Assembly (NCBI GenBank): GCA_041879415.1
Contig: CP090851.1
Span: 2,356,001-2,420,000, forward strand
DNA length: 64,000 nucleotides
Origin: Vibrio chagasii
GTDB taxonomy: Bacteria > Pseudomonadota > Gammaproteobacteria > Enterobacterales > Vibrionaceae
Reading direction: 5' to 3'
Below, in pieces: positions 51,034 through 60,685 of this stretch (the first letter of the stretch is position 1; each line of letters starts with the position of its first letter). The notes beneath the pieces are model-generated. The model did not search any database and was not told the DNA's origin. It saw only the letters and a list, made by a program, of their open reading frames with translations. Position numbers and translations under genes: made by a program.

Positions 51034-51510
51034 TTACTTACCTTGCTCATTACGCAGGTACATGATCGCAACCATACCAAAGCCGATAAATTGCCATAAA
51101 TACTGTCCGTCACTTGCGCCAGTGATGGTTTGAGTAAACGCCATACAAGCCGTGACAAACAGGGAGGAGAAAGCCGCATAAAGTAACCACGGACGTTCCT
51201 TACCAACCATGAACTCACCGGCAAACAGCGAGCGAATAACCAGTAAAAATGGAACACATTGCAACGCAATCAGAATCGGAAACATAAAGTCGAACGTTGG
51301 GCTAAGTAAAACATGACCGACTTGGCTCTTGTCCCAAGTTCCAACGATATAACCCTTCCAACCAGCCCAGGTATCACCGGCATAAGCGGTATCAGGCGTA
51401 ACAAAGCCAAGTAACACGCCCATCACTTTATCGATAAAGCCATTTTTGAACCAAAAGACGAATAAAAAGATCTGAATCGGTATGATCTGAAAAGCAAATT
51501 TCTTCAACAT
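51034..51510 (-). CDS. Small polytopic membrane protein of unknown function
   Basis: A 158-residue protein I do not recognise. Four hydrophobic segments are visible: about residues 5-24 (FQIIPIQIFLFVFWFKNG), 74-95 (FDFMFPILIALQCVPFLL), 110-125 (LLYAAFSSLFVTACMAF) and 138-152 (FIGFGMVAIMYL). A periplasmic or cytosolic loop with GDTWAGWKGYIVGTWDKS joins the first two. The ATG at 51510 has GGGG seven bases upstream; the longer frame from 51585 is not needed. It is a single-gene unit between the repeat block and a CadC-like regulator; a regulatory link with that gene is possible but not shown. Confidence 0.65.
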   Translation of the reverse strand: MLKKFAFQIIPIQIFLFVFWFKNGFIDKVMGVLLGFVTPDTAYAGDTWAGWKGYIVGTWDKSQVGHVLLSPTFDFMFPILIALQCVPFLLVIRSLFAGEFMVGKERPWLLYAAFSSLFVTACMAFTQTITGASDGQYLWQFIGFGMVAIMYLRNEQGK

Positions 51511-51724
51511 GTGCGTACCCCAAATAATGAATGATTTGAGGACCAATATGTGAAAGTCACTGTTTTGACTCTTGATGCAAGGCAATCAAGGCTGACTACA
51601 AACAATAAACAAACATGTTAAGAAGCCGATTAGGGCTTGGGAAACCTACCTAGCCCCGAACCACCAGCGCTCACTCAGACCTTCACTAAAAAGGGAGTTT
51701 AGGCATTTAGAAAAGGTTTGGTTT
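51511..51724 (-). other. Gap upstream of the small membrane protein gene
   Basis: AT-rich, no gene seen. A short inverted repeat or terminator for the upstream regulator gene could not be defined. Confidence 0.35.
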
Positions 51725-53119
51725 TTATAAAGATTCAATAAGATCAAAGAGTTGACCGTTATGCTCTTTTTTTACCTCGGTATAACGCTGATAGTTGTAT
51801 TGCGAACCTTTTGGGTTGTCCGATAGCTTGTCCGCAACACTCAGTAGATAAAAGCTGATTGGACTTGGTGTACTTTCGGCCGCATAAGAAAGATAAGGAA
51901 AAGCTTGATTGGCGTGTTGGTTTATTAACAATGCAAGCCCCAGGGTCAGGTTGGCAATATCACAACGCGGATTCATCTCAAAAGCTTGCTTAGCCAATAG
52001 TAGAGCGCGTTCGCGATCTTCCTGCTCACTGTTTTGCAAATAGGCCAAAGACTCGGCATACGACAGCAAAGCATTGACCAAATAGTTATCTCGTCCTTGT
52101 TGTTGAATCATATCCAACTGAACCGCGATATCTTCAAATGGTTGACCGCCTTTGCCCTGATAAAACAGTGATATCCCCTCAGAGATAACACTCCAATCCT
52201 GATAGTTATCAATAGAAGTCACTCGATGACTCGCTACCCCATACTCAGAGCTCATAGGAGCAATAATGGCTTTAATCTCAAGAATGGCATCACCAATGAC
52301 CTCGAAGAAATTATCTTGGCTGAAGCGTTTTTCTACTTTCTGACTTTGATTGGGTTGAGCATTGTTTTGCACCAGCACGCTCAACACATAGTCCCCATCC
52401 TTTCTCTTGAGCCAACTTTTGAGCTCGACACCATTATTGGCAAGTGATTGCTTACCTTGTTTAGATAGCTGAGAAAAATGGTAACCCGATAGGTTTTTAG
52501 CTGAGTTCAACCCATAAAAAAGATAGTTATAGACACTTTCCGACATCTCGTAATCGTTCGCCGAATCTAGGATTAGGTCATGGATATAAACGGGAATCAC
52601 GTCAACCTGACGAGTGGTAATCGCCACAGGTTCATTAGTCTTAAAACCGTTGGTCCATGCCCAAGTCGCAGTTAAGCCAATCGCTAACAGTGCGGTCGCA
52701 ATGAGAGTGATGATCTTCTTTTTGTAATAAGGCGTGAGGGTTTCAGTTGCGGGTTGTGAGTCATCGTCGACGGAAGTTTCTTCAGCATTCGGCTGGGTCA
52801 CTTCAATATCAAACAAGTAACCTTGTTTAGGTATCGTCTGAATAATGCGATAAGGGCGTGACTTATCTCGAAGCTGACTGCGCAATAAACTGATGACTTG
52901 CCTAACCAGATTGTCGGATACATGAGTCCTCTGCCACACATCAGTAGCGATCTGCTGTGTACTTACCACTCGCCCGCGATTTTCAATGAAATAGCTCAGC
53001 AACTTAGCTTGTAATGGCTCTAGATGAATCGCCTCATCATTAATCACCAACTGATTCTTCTCAGGATAAAATGAAATAAGAAAGTCATGTTGCAATACAA
53101 AGCAATGCGAGCGAGTCAT
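51725..53119 (-). CDS. ToxR/CadC-like membrane-bound transcriptional regulator
   Basis: A 464-residue protein. The N-terminal winged-helix (Trans_reg_C) domain spans about residues 10-105, with the recognition-helix segment HVSDNLVRQVISLLR and the wing PKQGYLFDI. One membrane segment follows at about 137-157 (ITLIATALLAIGLTATWAW), then a periplasmic domain of about 300 residues with TPR-like helices near the C-terminus (AFEMNPRCDIANLTLGLALL). This is the ToxR/CadC one-component design: a periplasmic signal controls DNA binding at the membrane. No conserved lysine-permease or decarboxylase partner is adjacent, so its stimulus and target are unknown. Confidence 0.82.
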   Translation of the reverse strand: MTRSHCFVLQHDFLISFYPEKNQLVINDEAIHLEPLQAKLLSYFIENRGRVVSTQQIATDVWQRTHVSDNLVRQVISLLRSQLRDKSRPYRIIQTIPKQGYLFDIEVTQPNAEETSVDDDSQPATETLTPYYKKKIITLIATALLAIGLTATWAWTNGFKTNEPVAITTRQVDVIPVYIHDLILDSANDYEMSESVYNYLFYGLNSAKNLSGYHFSQLSKQGKQSLANNGVELKSWLKRKDGDYVLSVLVQNNAQPNQSQKVEKRFSQDNFFEVIGDAILEIKAIIAPMSSEYGVASHRVTSIDNYQDWSVISEGISLFYQGKGGQPFEDIAVQLDMIQQQGRDNYLVNALLSYAESLAYLQNSEQEDRERALLLAKQAFEMNPRCDIANLTLGLALLINQHANQAFPYLSYAAESTPSPISFYLLSVADKLSDNPKGSQYNYQRYTEVKKEHNGQLFDLIESL

Positions 53120-53193
53120 AGCAGTTCTGTAGTTAGAAAAGACCCCACAAGATTATTGGTTTTATAAATGGTAAGCAAGCCAAGCATCACAAA

Positions 53194-53221
53194 TAAAAAA
53201 GGCTGCACAGTGGCAGCCTTT
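53194..53221 (-). terminator. Terminator after thyA
   Basis: AAGGCTGC/GCAGCCTT-type stem-loop with a T-run on the minus strand. Confidence 0.88.
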
Positions 53222-53243
53222 CAATCAAACGAAACGGATTCGA

Positions 53244-54095
53244 TTAAACCGAGAATGGGTACTTAATCGCTTCGTGGCACTCGTAACCTTCAACCCAGAA
53301 GTCATCCATCGTTACCCAAGTTTCTAAATCCTCTAGAGACTTAATCTCAGGGTTGATGTGGAACGTTGGGCCCGCTAGAGGCTCACGCTTCAGCTGAATA
53401 TCACGCATAGGCGCCAGTTGGTCTTCATAGATATGAGCATTAACTAGCTTGTGGTAAGCCACACCCGCTTTTTTACCTGTGATTTGCGCCATGATCGCTA
53501 GGAACACGTACACTTGAACCATATTGAAGTTCAGGCCTAGTGGTACATCACAAGAGCGCTGAGTACTGTTTAAGTACAGAGTGTCACCAAGTAGAGAGAA
53601 ATGGTGGCTGTACATACACGGACGCAAGCAGCCCATGTGGAACTCGCCTGGGTTGTAGAAGTTTAAGATCTCACCACGGTCATCGATACCATTCGTCAGG
53701 TCATCTACAATCTTCTTCAGTTGGTCGATATGACCACCATCAGGCTTTGCCCATGCTCGACCTTGAACGCCATAAACACGCCCCATGTCATCTTCACCCT
53801 TACGGTAAGGATTGTTCAGCCATGCTTCGTTCAAGTTAGAGTTTGCGTCCCAAGTTTTTGTACCTAGTTTGCGAAAATCTTCAGCGCTGTCGTAACCACG
53901 GATGTAGCCAAGCAGCTCAGCGACTGCCGCTTTCCAAAAGCTCTTACGCGTTGTGACAAGTGGGAACTGGTTGTTACCAACATCATATTCAAGGTCAGCA
54001 TTGATCACGGTTAGGCAGCGCTTGCCCGTGCGTTCATTTTCAATCCAAGTACCGTTATCAACGATACGCTGACAGAGATCTAAATACTGTTTCAC
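53244..54095 (-). CDS. thyA: Thymidylate synthase
   Basis: A 283-residue enzyme methylating dUMP to dTMP with methylene-tetrahydrofolate. Nucleophile Cys160 is in [23 protein letters not shown] holds the phosphate-binding arginine and the dUMP asparagine. The protein is longer than E. coli ThyA (264), and the residue after the nucleophile is Met rather than the usual His (PCH). I recall this form as typical of vibrios, but it is a real departure from the family consensus. The start is GTG with AAGGA six bases upstream. It follows lgt after 9 bp, as in E. coli. Confidence 0.95.
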   Translation of the reverse strand: MKQYLDLCQRIVDNGTWIENERTGKRCLTVINADLEYDVGNNQFPLVTTRKSFWKAAVAELLGYIRGYDSAEDFRKLGTKTWDANSNLNEAWLNNPYRKGEDDMGRVYGVQGRAWAKPDGGHIDQLKKIVDDLTNGIDDRGEILNFYNPGEFHMGCLRPCMYSHHFSLLGDTLYLNSTQRSCDVPLGLNFNMVQVYVFLAIMAQITGKKAGVAYHKLVNAHIYEDQLAPMRDIQLKREPLAGPTFHINPEIKSLEDLETWVTMDDFWVEGYECHEAIKYPFSV

Positions 54096-54104
54096 ACCAA
54101 TTCC

Positions 54105-54926
54105 TTACTTCGTTTGTTGTGGTAATTCGTCTTTGTAGTGACCACGCTTGTATGCCCAAACCATCATCAGTGCACCGATGATAACCATTGGCAGTGACAG
54201 GATTTGTCCCATAGAGATAAAGCCGCCGAACAAGCCTAGATGAGCATCTGGTTCACGTACGTATTCTACTAAGAAGCGGAATGTACCATATCCTGCAAGG
54301 AATAACCCTGATACAGAACCAAGAGGACGCGGCTTTTTAATAAACCAGTTCAAGATGAAGAACAGCACAATGCCTTCAAGCGCCATTTCATAAAGCTGAG
54401 ATGGGTGGCGAGGAAGTGGACCGCCATTCGGGAATACGATTGCCCATGGCACATCTGTAACACGGCCCCAAAGTTCGCTGTTCATGAAGTTACCTAAACG
54501 ACCCATACCTAAACCAAAGGGTACCAATGGTGCAATCATGTCTGCGACGCCAAAGAAGGTGCGACCATTCTTTTTTGCATACCAGAACATTGCGGTAATA
54601 ACACCAAGCAAGCCGCCGTGGAAAGACATACCGCCAGTCCATACCTTAAATAGGTAAAGTGGGTCCGCTAAGAAAAGGTCAAAGTTGTAGAACAACACGT
54701 AGCCAATACGACCACCAAGCACCACACCTAGAAAGCCAGCGAACAATAAGTCTGAGACTTGCTCTCGAGTCCAACCGCTACCCGGCTGATCAGCTCGGCG
54801 ATTTGCTAGCCAAAGAGCAAACATAAAACCGACAAGGTACATTAGGCCGTACCAACGAACTGAGATTGGTCCTAGTTCAATAAGAACAGGATCGATATTT
54901 GGGAATTCAATAAAACCCTGAGACAT
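54105..54926 (-). CDS. lgt: Prolipoprotein diacylglyceryl transferase Lgt
   Basis: A 273-residue inner-membrane enzyme with seven membrane segments. It adds diacylglycerol to the lipobox cysteine of prolipoproteins, the step before LspA. The Lgt signature is [26 protein letters not shown] and [11 protein letters not shown] are also conserved. It follows the TSUP gene after 55 bp and is coupled to thyA. Confidence 0.96.
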   Translation of the reverse strand: MSQGFIEFPNIDPVLIELGPISVRWYGLMYLVGFMFALWLANRRADQPGSGWTREQVSDLLFAGFLGVVLGGRIGYVLFYNFDLFLADPLYLFKVWTGGMSFHGGLLGVITAMFWYAKKNGRTFFGVADMIAPLVPFGLGMGRLGNFMNSELWGRVTDVPWAIVFPNGGPLPRHPSQLYEMALEGIVLFFILNWFIKKPRPLGSVSGLFLAGYGTFRFLVEYVREPDAHLGLFGGFISMGQILSLPMVIIGALMMVWAYKRGHYKDELPQQTK

Positions 54927-54981
54927 ACTTGGCTCTCTATCTAAATTGAATAACGGTTAGCTCAATCGCTAACTAAAGACA

Positions 54982-55773
54982 CTACAGCAGCATGGTCGCT
55001 GCTATAAACATTAAAAATACCGCAAAGAACTTCTTAAGTACTGGTGTTGGTAATTGCGTTGCCAACTTCGCCCCCACTCGCGTGGTCAGTACTGATGTGC
55101 ACGATATCGCAACCAAGGCAGGTAGGTAGACATAACCAAGGCTAAACGCAGGCAGCCCCTCGACAGACGAGCCATGCCAAATAAATCCTAGCATCCCAGA
55201 GATAGCGATAACAAAACCACACACTGAAGATGAACCCACCGCCTTACGCATTTCCACACCGTGATGGTTAAGAAAAGGTACAGACAACGAGCCGCCACCA
55301 ATGCCCGCTAGGCTTGAAACCAAACCAATGCCACCACCACATAACATGGTTGTCGCAGAGCCTGGCATCGCTTTCTGGCTCTTAGAGCGAATCGACAACA
55401 GCATCTGCAGTGCCAGCACCAAAACAATCACACCAAAAACTTTAGGCAAGTATTGAGAAGGAATAACGTCAGCTACAAAAGAACCGAGAAAACCGCCAAC
55501 TACAACTCCTGGCATTAACCACTTAACGACAAATATCTCGACGTTACCCAACTTTAAGTGGTTAATCGCAGACGATCCTGACGTAACAATTATGGTGGAT
55601 AGCGAAGTCGCTAATGCCATTTGCATTGCAAACTCTTGAGGAATACCCGCTTTCGGGAGCAAGAACAGTAAGGCCGGAACCACCAGCAATCCACCGCCAA
55701 TACCCAGCAAGCCAGCTAAAACACCAACAACAGCACCAAGGCCTGCCAGCAAGCCTATCAGTTCATATGACAC
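54982..55773 (-). CDS. TSUP-family (TauE/SafE) membrane permease
   Basis: A 263-residue membrane protein with about eight hydrophobic segments. The two halves each carry a GxGGGxLxVP motif (GLLGIGGGLLVVPALL near residue 20, SLAGIGGGSLSVPFL near 155), typical of the sulfite/sulfonate exporter family. Family members move sulfur-containing or organic anions; the substrate is unknown here. The start is GTG at 55773 with AGGA six bases upstream, 8 bp after the ptsP stop, so it is translated from the ptsP transcript. E. coli lacks it at this place, but vibrios carry it between ptsP and lgt. Confidence 0.85.
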   Translation of the reverse strand: MSYELIGLLAGLGAVVGVLAGLLGIGGGLLVVPALLFLLPKAGIPQEFAMQMALATSLSTIIVTSGSSAINHLKLGNVEIFVVKWLMPGVVVGGFLGSFVADVIPSQYLPKVFGVIVLVLALQMLLSIRSKSQKAMPGSATTMLCGGGIGLVSSLAGIGGGSLSVPFLNHHGVEMRKAVGSSSVCGFVIAISGMLGFIWHGSSVEGLPAFSLGYVYLPALVAISCTSVLTTRVGAKLATQLPTPVLKKFFAVFLMFIAATMLL

Positions 55774-55781
55774 GTTAATTC

Positions 55782-58031
55782 CTATTTTTTACCTGCTCGA
55801 ATGAAGCCTGTAAATTCACGCTCTTCGAAATAGTTCAGCATCATACTATAGATGTCACTGCCATACGGCTTTGAAAGTGCCTTATTTGCCAAATCCTGTA
55901 ATTCGCTTAAGTTAGATTGACGAATCAAATACTTGGTTCTAGCCACATTCGAGGTGTTCATACTTAACGTCTGATAACCCAATCCAAGCAGTAACAATGC
56001 GCCCATTGGATCACCGGCTAGCTCTCCACAAATACACACAGGTAATTGATATTGCTTACAAGTATCATGAATCTGTTTCAATGCCATGATCACTGCCGGG
56101 TGCATAGATTCATAGACATCAGAGACTCGAGAATTGTTCCGGTCAACGGCCAATAAATATTGGGTTAAGTCATTGGTGCCGACAGAGACAAAGTCGACCT
56201 TGTCAGCAATCAGCGGTAGCAGATAGAGCATCGAAGGCACTTCAATCATGATACCGATACGAGGCATTCGCACTCGGTTATCAAGTTCATGCACTTCATC
56301 ATAGGCTTGCTCAATCAACTGTAGTGCGTCATCCAACTCCTGAGCGCCCGAGATCATCGGTAGCAGAATGCTCAAGTTGTGGCTTTCACAACTCGCACGC
56401 AACATGGCACGCAGTTGGATAATGAAGATATCTGGATGATCTAGCGTAAAGCGGATACCACGCCAGCCAAGGAATGGGTTGTCTTCCTCGATTGGGAAGT
56501 AAGGTAATGCCTTATCGCCACCAATATCGAGCGTACGCATCACCACTTGCTTATTTGGGTAGCTAGAAAGTACAGAGCGATACTGCTTGAACTGTTCATC
56601 CTCTGATGGGAAACGTTGTTGCAATAAGAAGGAAATTTCCGTTCGATACAGGCCAACGCCATCAACGCCTTGATTGATGGCAATATTGGTATCAGCGCTC
56701 AAGCCTGCATTTAGTAGGATTTCGACCTGTTGATCATCTTGGGTTTTCGCAGGTAGATACAGCTCGCGATTGACCATTGAGGAGAGTTCACTCTCTTCAA
56801 GAATCAGCCCTCGATACTCTTTGAGCAGGTTCTTGGTCGGCTCGATAAAGATCTCGCCACTATAACCATCGACGATGGCTTGCTTGCCATTCGCTTGCTC
56901 GAGGTTAATGTTAACCCCCATAACCGAAGGAATACCAAGCGCGCGAGATAAAATCGCAGCGTGCGAGTTCGCCGCCCCTTCCAATGAGATCACTGCCAAC
57001 AGCTTCTCTTTTGGAATCGACGCTAACACAGAAGCCGTTAACTCACGAACCACCAGGATAATAGGTTTATCTAAGGTACGTAGCTCATATTCGGAGTTAT
57101 GGAGGAAATACAACAGCCTTTGACCGAGCTCTCGGATATCCTGTGCCCTTTCACGCAGATAAACATCCGACATACGAGCAAAGCGATTGGAATAACTCTC
57201 GACTACCTGCCTTAGTGCCCAGTCCGCTTTATCGCCTTTCTGAATCTGGCTTTTTAGATCCTTACGCAACATAGGATCGTTGAGTAAGTGAGTGAACAGG
57301 TCAAAGATCGCCAATGCGTCTTTATTGATTTCACTATCTAAGCGCTTTCGCATGCGCTTAAAGTCATTGAGGGCATTTTCAACTGCCACTGCCAATAACT
57401 CTTGTTCGCGCTCAATATTGAGCGTCGAAGCAGGATACACATCCGTTAATTCAGGTTGAGTGTTATCCCACCACAGATCACCAATGGCAACTCCAGATGA
57501 GGCAGCAATACCTTTGATGCCTGGCAGCTTTTGTTGCTCCAACAGCCAATGACCTTGGGTTTGGGCGTGCGCCACAATAACCGCAAGTTGAGCCGAGAGC
57601 GTAACAAGGAAAGACTCTTCCATCTCGCTGAATAAGCGAGGCGTCTTTTGTTGAATAACCAATACACCAAGCACTTGCTTGCGATGGATAATAGGGGTGC
57701 CAAGAAAAGAGTGGTAAATGTTTTCTCCAAGCTCTGGAAAAAATTTATAAGCAGGGTGTGCAGACGCTTGTGCAAGGTTAATAGGTTCAGCGCTTCGTTT
57801 GACTAGGCCAACCAAACCTTCGTCGAAACCAATGTGAATACTATTACCTTCAAAGATCAGGCCTTGAGTTGCCATCAACTCAAGGCGCTGCATATCATTA
57901 TTGGCTAAATACACGGTGCAACATTCCGTCTGCATCGCACTGCATGTCTCTTTAACTAGAATATCAAGTGCTGTTGATACATCTTCAACTCTTGATACGT
58001 GTTCAACTATTTCCCTTAGTTGACTGAGCAT
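55782..58031 (-). CDS. ptsP: PTS enzyme I-Ntr (phosphoenolpyruvate-protein phosphotransferase PtsP)
   Basis: A 749-residue cytosolic protein. A GAF domain (about residues 15-155) precedes the enzyme-I module. The phosphorylated histidine is His357 in EGAANSHAAILSRALG. The PEP-binding half shows GVGLYRTEISFLL, MRTLDIGGDKALPYF and FVSVGTNDLTQYLLAVDR with Cys in VCICGELAGD. It starts the nitrogen-PTS phosphorelay (to NPr and PtsN), sensing glutamine through the GAF domain in E. coli. Only 2 bp separate it from rppH, so they are one operon. Confidence 0.96.
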   Translation of the reverse strand: MLSQLREIVEHVSRVEDVSTALDILVKETCSAMQTECCTVYLANNDMQRLELMATQGLIFEGNSIHIGFDEGLVGLVKRSAEPINLAQASAHPAYKFFPELGENIYHSFLGTPIIHRKQVLGVLVIQQKTPRLFSEMEESFLVTLSAQLAVIVAHAQTQGHWLLEQQKLPGIKGIAASSGVAIGDLWWDNTQPELTDVYPASTLNIEREQELLAVAVENALNDFKRMRKRLDSEINKDALAIFDLFTHLLNDPMLRKDLKSQIQKGDKADWALRQVVESYSNRFARMSDVYLRERAQDIRELGQRLLYFLHNSEYELRTLDKPIILVVRELTASVLASIPKEKLLAVISLEGAANSHAAILSRALGIPSVMGVNINLEQANGKQAIVDGYSGEIFIEPTKNLLKEYRGLILEESELSSMVNRELYLPAKTQDDQQVEILLNAGLSADTNIAINQGVDGVGLYRTEISFLLQQRFPSEDEQFKQYRSVLSSYPNKQVVMRTLDIGGDKALPYFPIEEDNPFLGWRGIRFTLDHPDIFIIQLRAMLRASCESHNLSILLPMISGAQELDDALQLIEQAYDEVHELDNRVRMPRIGIMIEVPSMLYLLPLIADKVDFVSVGTNDLTQYLLAVDRNNSRVSDVYESMHPAVIMALKQIHDTCKQYQLPVCICGELAGDPMGALLLLGLGYQTLSMNTSNVARTKYLIRQSNLSELQDLANKALSKPYGSDIYSMMLNYFEEREFTGFIRAGKK

Positions 58032-58033
58032 GC

Positions 58034-58552
58034 TTAACCTCTACGCAATTTGCGTTTTCCTTTTGTTTTTCGCTCTTTAAACGGCATTGCTAAAGATGCG
58101 AACTCTTTCATCGCTCGACGGTAAACGTCTCGCTTAAAAGAAACAACTTGTCGAACTGGGTACCAGTAACTCACCCAACGCCAACCATCAAACTCAGGTG
58201 TACTCCCACGCTGCATATTGATACGCGATTCATCGCAATCTAAGCGTAAAAGGAACCACTTCTGTTTTTGTCCAATACAGACAGGTTTAGAATCCCATCG
58301 AACCAGTCGTTTGGGTAGCTTGTAGCGTAACCAATGACGACTTGTCGCGACGATCTTGACATCCTTTTTAGTAAGGCCAACCTCTTCATACAACTCACGG
58401 TACATTGCCTGTTCCGGAGTTTCACCTTCATCTATTCCCCCTTGAGGGAATTGCCATGAATGTTGCCCGTATCGTTTAGCCCAGAAGACCTGACCATGGT
58501 TGTTACAGATTACAATACCAACATTTAATCGGTAACCATCGCCATCTATCAC
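58034..58552 (-). CDS. rppH: RNA pyrophosphohydrolase RppH
   Basis: A 172-residue Nudix enzyme that removes pyrophosphate from 5' ends of mRNA, opening them to RNase E decay. The Nudix box at residues 38-60 begins [13 protein letters not shown] and continues RELYEEVGL. The body is nearly that of E. coli RppH ([31 protein letters not shown]). The tail is strongly basic ([14 protein letters not shown]). The start is GTG at 58552 with AGAGG seven bases upstream; the longer open frame to 58720 crosses the DnaA-box region and is not used. Confidence 0.96.
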   Translation of the reverse strand: MIDGDGYRLNVGIVICNNHGQVFWAKRYGQHSWQFPQGGIDEGETPEQAMYRELYEEVGLTKKDVKIVATSRHWLRYKLPKRLVRWDSKPVCIGQKQKWFLLRLDCDESRINMQRGSTPEFDGWRWVSYWYPVRQVVSFKRDVYRRAMKEFASLAMPFKERKTKGKRKLRRG

Positions 58553-58588
58553 TGGCCAACCTCTATCTAAATTTTTAATTACACTGAT

Positions 58589-59067
58589 TTTTCCACATAT
58601 CCCCAATTGGAGCAAACTTAGTGACGTGATAAGCGCTATATTTATGAATATTATCTGTGGATATGGATAAGTTTTGCTCAAATTTGAGTTACCCACACAA
58701 TAGTGAGACCTAGACCACATTTATTCACCTTTTCTGTGAATAACTATGTGAAGAATTAGTCGCAATCGTTTTTTTTAATCCATAGATTCATCAACACCAA
58801 CACAACACCTCGGAGAAAACAAAAATTAAAAACACAAAAAAACAAACACTTAAGTAGAAAAGACAAAAACAAAGCACGATGAAAAACCAAAAGATCTTTT
58901 GAAAACACAAGCTGCTCAAAGATCAACCACCCCGGTGTTTATCCACACTACCAAGTGAAAGATTCATTTTACACCCCATTTGGCAAGCATTTTATCCACC
59001 AAAAACCCCTGTTTATTTATCCACTAAATTAATATTTCAATTAATTACCTTTATGTCCTGTGGATAA
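58589..59067. promoter_or_regulatory. DnaA-box cluster in the rppH-mutH gap (DARS2-like)
   Basis: Perfect TTATNCACA boxes lie at 58735-58743 (minus), 58939-58947 (plus) and 59059-59067 (minus). Single-mismatch boxes lie at 58589, 58656, 58689, 58721, 58992 and 59017. TTATTCAC (58721) and GTGAATAA (58736) face each other 7 bp apart. In E. coli, DARS2, the DNA that recharges DnaA with ATP, lies in this same mutH-rppH(ygdP) gap (known). The rest of the gap is A-rich and codes for nothing. The boxes are seen; the role is inferred. Confidence 0.72.
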
Positions 59068-59169
59068 CCCTAACTTTGATCCCTTTTCAGGCTAGGAGAT
59101 CATTTCTTAACCAGTCGTCATTTGGTGATAACTTCTGATAAAATCGTTTTTTTGATCATGCCTTTTATT

Positions 59170-59835
59170 ATGAAACCAGAACCACAAACACAAGAAGAGC
59201 TGTTAGAGCGAGCGTATGCGATCGCCGGGATGACCTTCAAAGAGCTCGCCGATGAAGCAGAGATGGACATGCCTAATGACCTTAAGCGAGACAAAGGATG
59301 GGTTGGACAGCTGTTAGAGTGGCACTTGGGCGCACCTGCTGGCAGTAAACCAGAACAGGATTTCGCGAAACTAGGCATCGAACTTAAGAGCATTCCTATT
59401 GGCTATTCTGGTAAGCCACTCGAAACCACCTTTGTTTGTGTTGCACCATTAATGGGTGTGCAAGGGCTGACATGGGAAACCAGCCACGTTCGTAACAAGC
59501 TATCTAAAGTGTTGTGGATTCCAGTAGAAGGTGAAAGAGAAATCCCATTGGCAGAGAGACACGTTGGATCACCACTGTTGTGGACGCCAAGCGAAGCTGA
59601 AGACGAAATACTCAAAAGAGATTGGGAAGAGCTGATGGAGTTGATCGTTTTAGGGAATGTTGAACAGATCACTGCGAGGCATGGAGAAGCACTGCATCTG
59701 CGTCCAAAGGCCGCAAACAGCCGCGTTTTGACCGAGGCCTATGGTGCAAGTGGCAAGCCAATCAAAACCAAACCTCGTGGATTCTATTTACGAACTCAAT
59801 TTACTCATAACATACTCACGACACACTACGCATAG
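59170..59835 (+). CDS. mutH: DNA mismatch repair endonuclease MutH
   Basis: A 221-residue endonuclease that nicks the unmethylated strand at hemimethylated GATC sites in Dam-directed repair. Catalytic residues fit D-(E)xK: Asp64, Glu71, Lys73 in [27 protein letters not shown] and [20 protein letters not shown] segments are as in E. coli. Starts at 59158 (MPFIMKPE) and 59170 (MKPEPQ) are both possible; neither has a strong ribosome site. TGATAAAAT at 59137 is a good extended -10. Confidence 0.94.
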   Translation: MKPEPQTQEELLERAYAIAGMTFKELADEAEMDMPNDLKRDKGWVGQLLEWHLGAPAGSKPEQDFAKLGIELKSIPIGYSGKPLETTFVCVAPLMGVQGLTWETSHVRNKLSKVLWIPVEGEREIPLAERHVGSPLLWTPSEAEDEILKRDWEELMELIVLGNVEQITARHGEALHLRPKAANSRVLTEAYGASGKPIKTKPRGFYLRTQFTHNILTTHYA

Positions 59836-59895
59836 TACCTTGATAGCCATAGCCATGCATCAATGACTAAAAAGTAAGGCGCTAAGGGCTTGTAT

Positions 59896-60207
59896 CTAAT
59901 GAGGTTTCAACGCTAATTCAATATCGCAGTAGCTTTGACTTGGCTCGTTACCAAATTCGTCGTAAGCATTGTGTAAACGAAGGTAGGCCTTCTCAAAACC
60001 TAGCCGGAGTAACTCCTCTTTCACTTGATCCAAAGATCCAAAGTGAAGCGGTTCACCATCTTGTTTTACTGGCTCTAGCTTGTGTTTGTACTCCACGGCT
60101 AGTAGATATTCTGAGATGTCAGAACAACCAATAACGTACACTTTCGGTGTCTGGTACGAGTCTTTGTGATCTCCATGTAACCACATGTCTAACTGATGCT
60201 TTTGCAT
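59896..60207 (-). CDS. Conserved hypothetical protein (DUF6482-like)
   Basis: A 103-residue soluble protein without signal peptide, membrane segment or known motif. It starts MQKHQLDMWLHGDHKD and contains a VYVIGCSDISEYLLAVEY strand-helix and LHFGSLDQVKEELLRLGFEKAYLRLHNAYDE. The assignment to the DUF6482 family is from memory of similar Vibrio proteins and is not firm. A GGAGG ribosome site lies before the ATG. Function unknown. Confidence 0.65.
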   Translation of the reverse strand: MQKHQLDMWLHGDHKDSYQTPKVYVIGCSDISEYLLAVEYKHKLEPVKQDGEPLHFGSLDQVKEELLRLGFEKAYLRLHNAYDEFGNEPSQSYCDIELALKPH

Positions 60208-60290
60208 AACAGGCCTCCCTTGCTCTCTTTAGCTTAGTAGAACTCTTTTTGTTTACTAGGGTGGGCTGATCTTTCAAGCTTAAAAAAGCA

Positions 60291-60321
60291 AAAAAGAGAA
60301 GCCAGTGCTTCTCTCTTTTTG
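60291..60321 (-). terminator. Terminator after the DUF1127-like gene
   Basis: AAGAGAAGC/GCTTCTCTCTT-type stem with T-runs at both ends. A second stem, AGGGGTTGAT/ATCAACCCCT at 60378-60403, stands right behind the stop codon. Confidence 0.75.
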
Positions 60322-60408
60322 CCAGTTCTAGTTCAAAGCTCTCACTTTGACACCTAACCATCACTGTCGATTATTTAAGGGGTTGATGGTGCTATCAACC
60401 CCTACAGA

Positions 60409-60660
60409 TTACGTCGGTATTCGCGCACTAAGGACACGACGAAGATGACGAACGCGACGTTCAATGGTGACCACTTCAGGTTCAGAGAAACCAATTGGAC
60501 GACCATCGGCCTCAAGGCCAATATCTCTTAGCAAATGAGCGTTGTGCCATGGTAGGTCTAGTGAACTACGACGTACTTTTCGCTGCCATTCCCGCTCTTC
60601 ACGACGAAGATCGGCACGGATAAGAACTGTTGCTAATTTTAAATATACTGAGTGACGCAT
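60409..60660 (-). CDS. DUF1127-like small basic protein
   Basis: An 83-residue arginine-rich protein. The segment NAHLLRDIGLEADGRPI is the DUF1127 (YjiS) signature, LxDIGL; the N-terminal part has RREEREWQRKVRR. DUF1127 proteins are small RNA- or ribosome-associated regulators in some alphaproteobacteria; function here is unknown. GGAGAG precedes the ATG. A long inverted repeat (60686-60748) lies in its upstream region. Confidence 0.75.
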   Translation of the reverse strand: MRHSVYLKLATVLIRADLRREEREWQRKVRRSSLDLPWHNAHLLRDIGLEADGRPIGFSEPEVVTIERRVRHLRRVLSARIPT

Positions 60661-60685
60661 AATAACTCTCCAGTTGTTGAATAAA

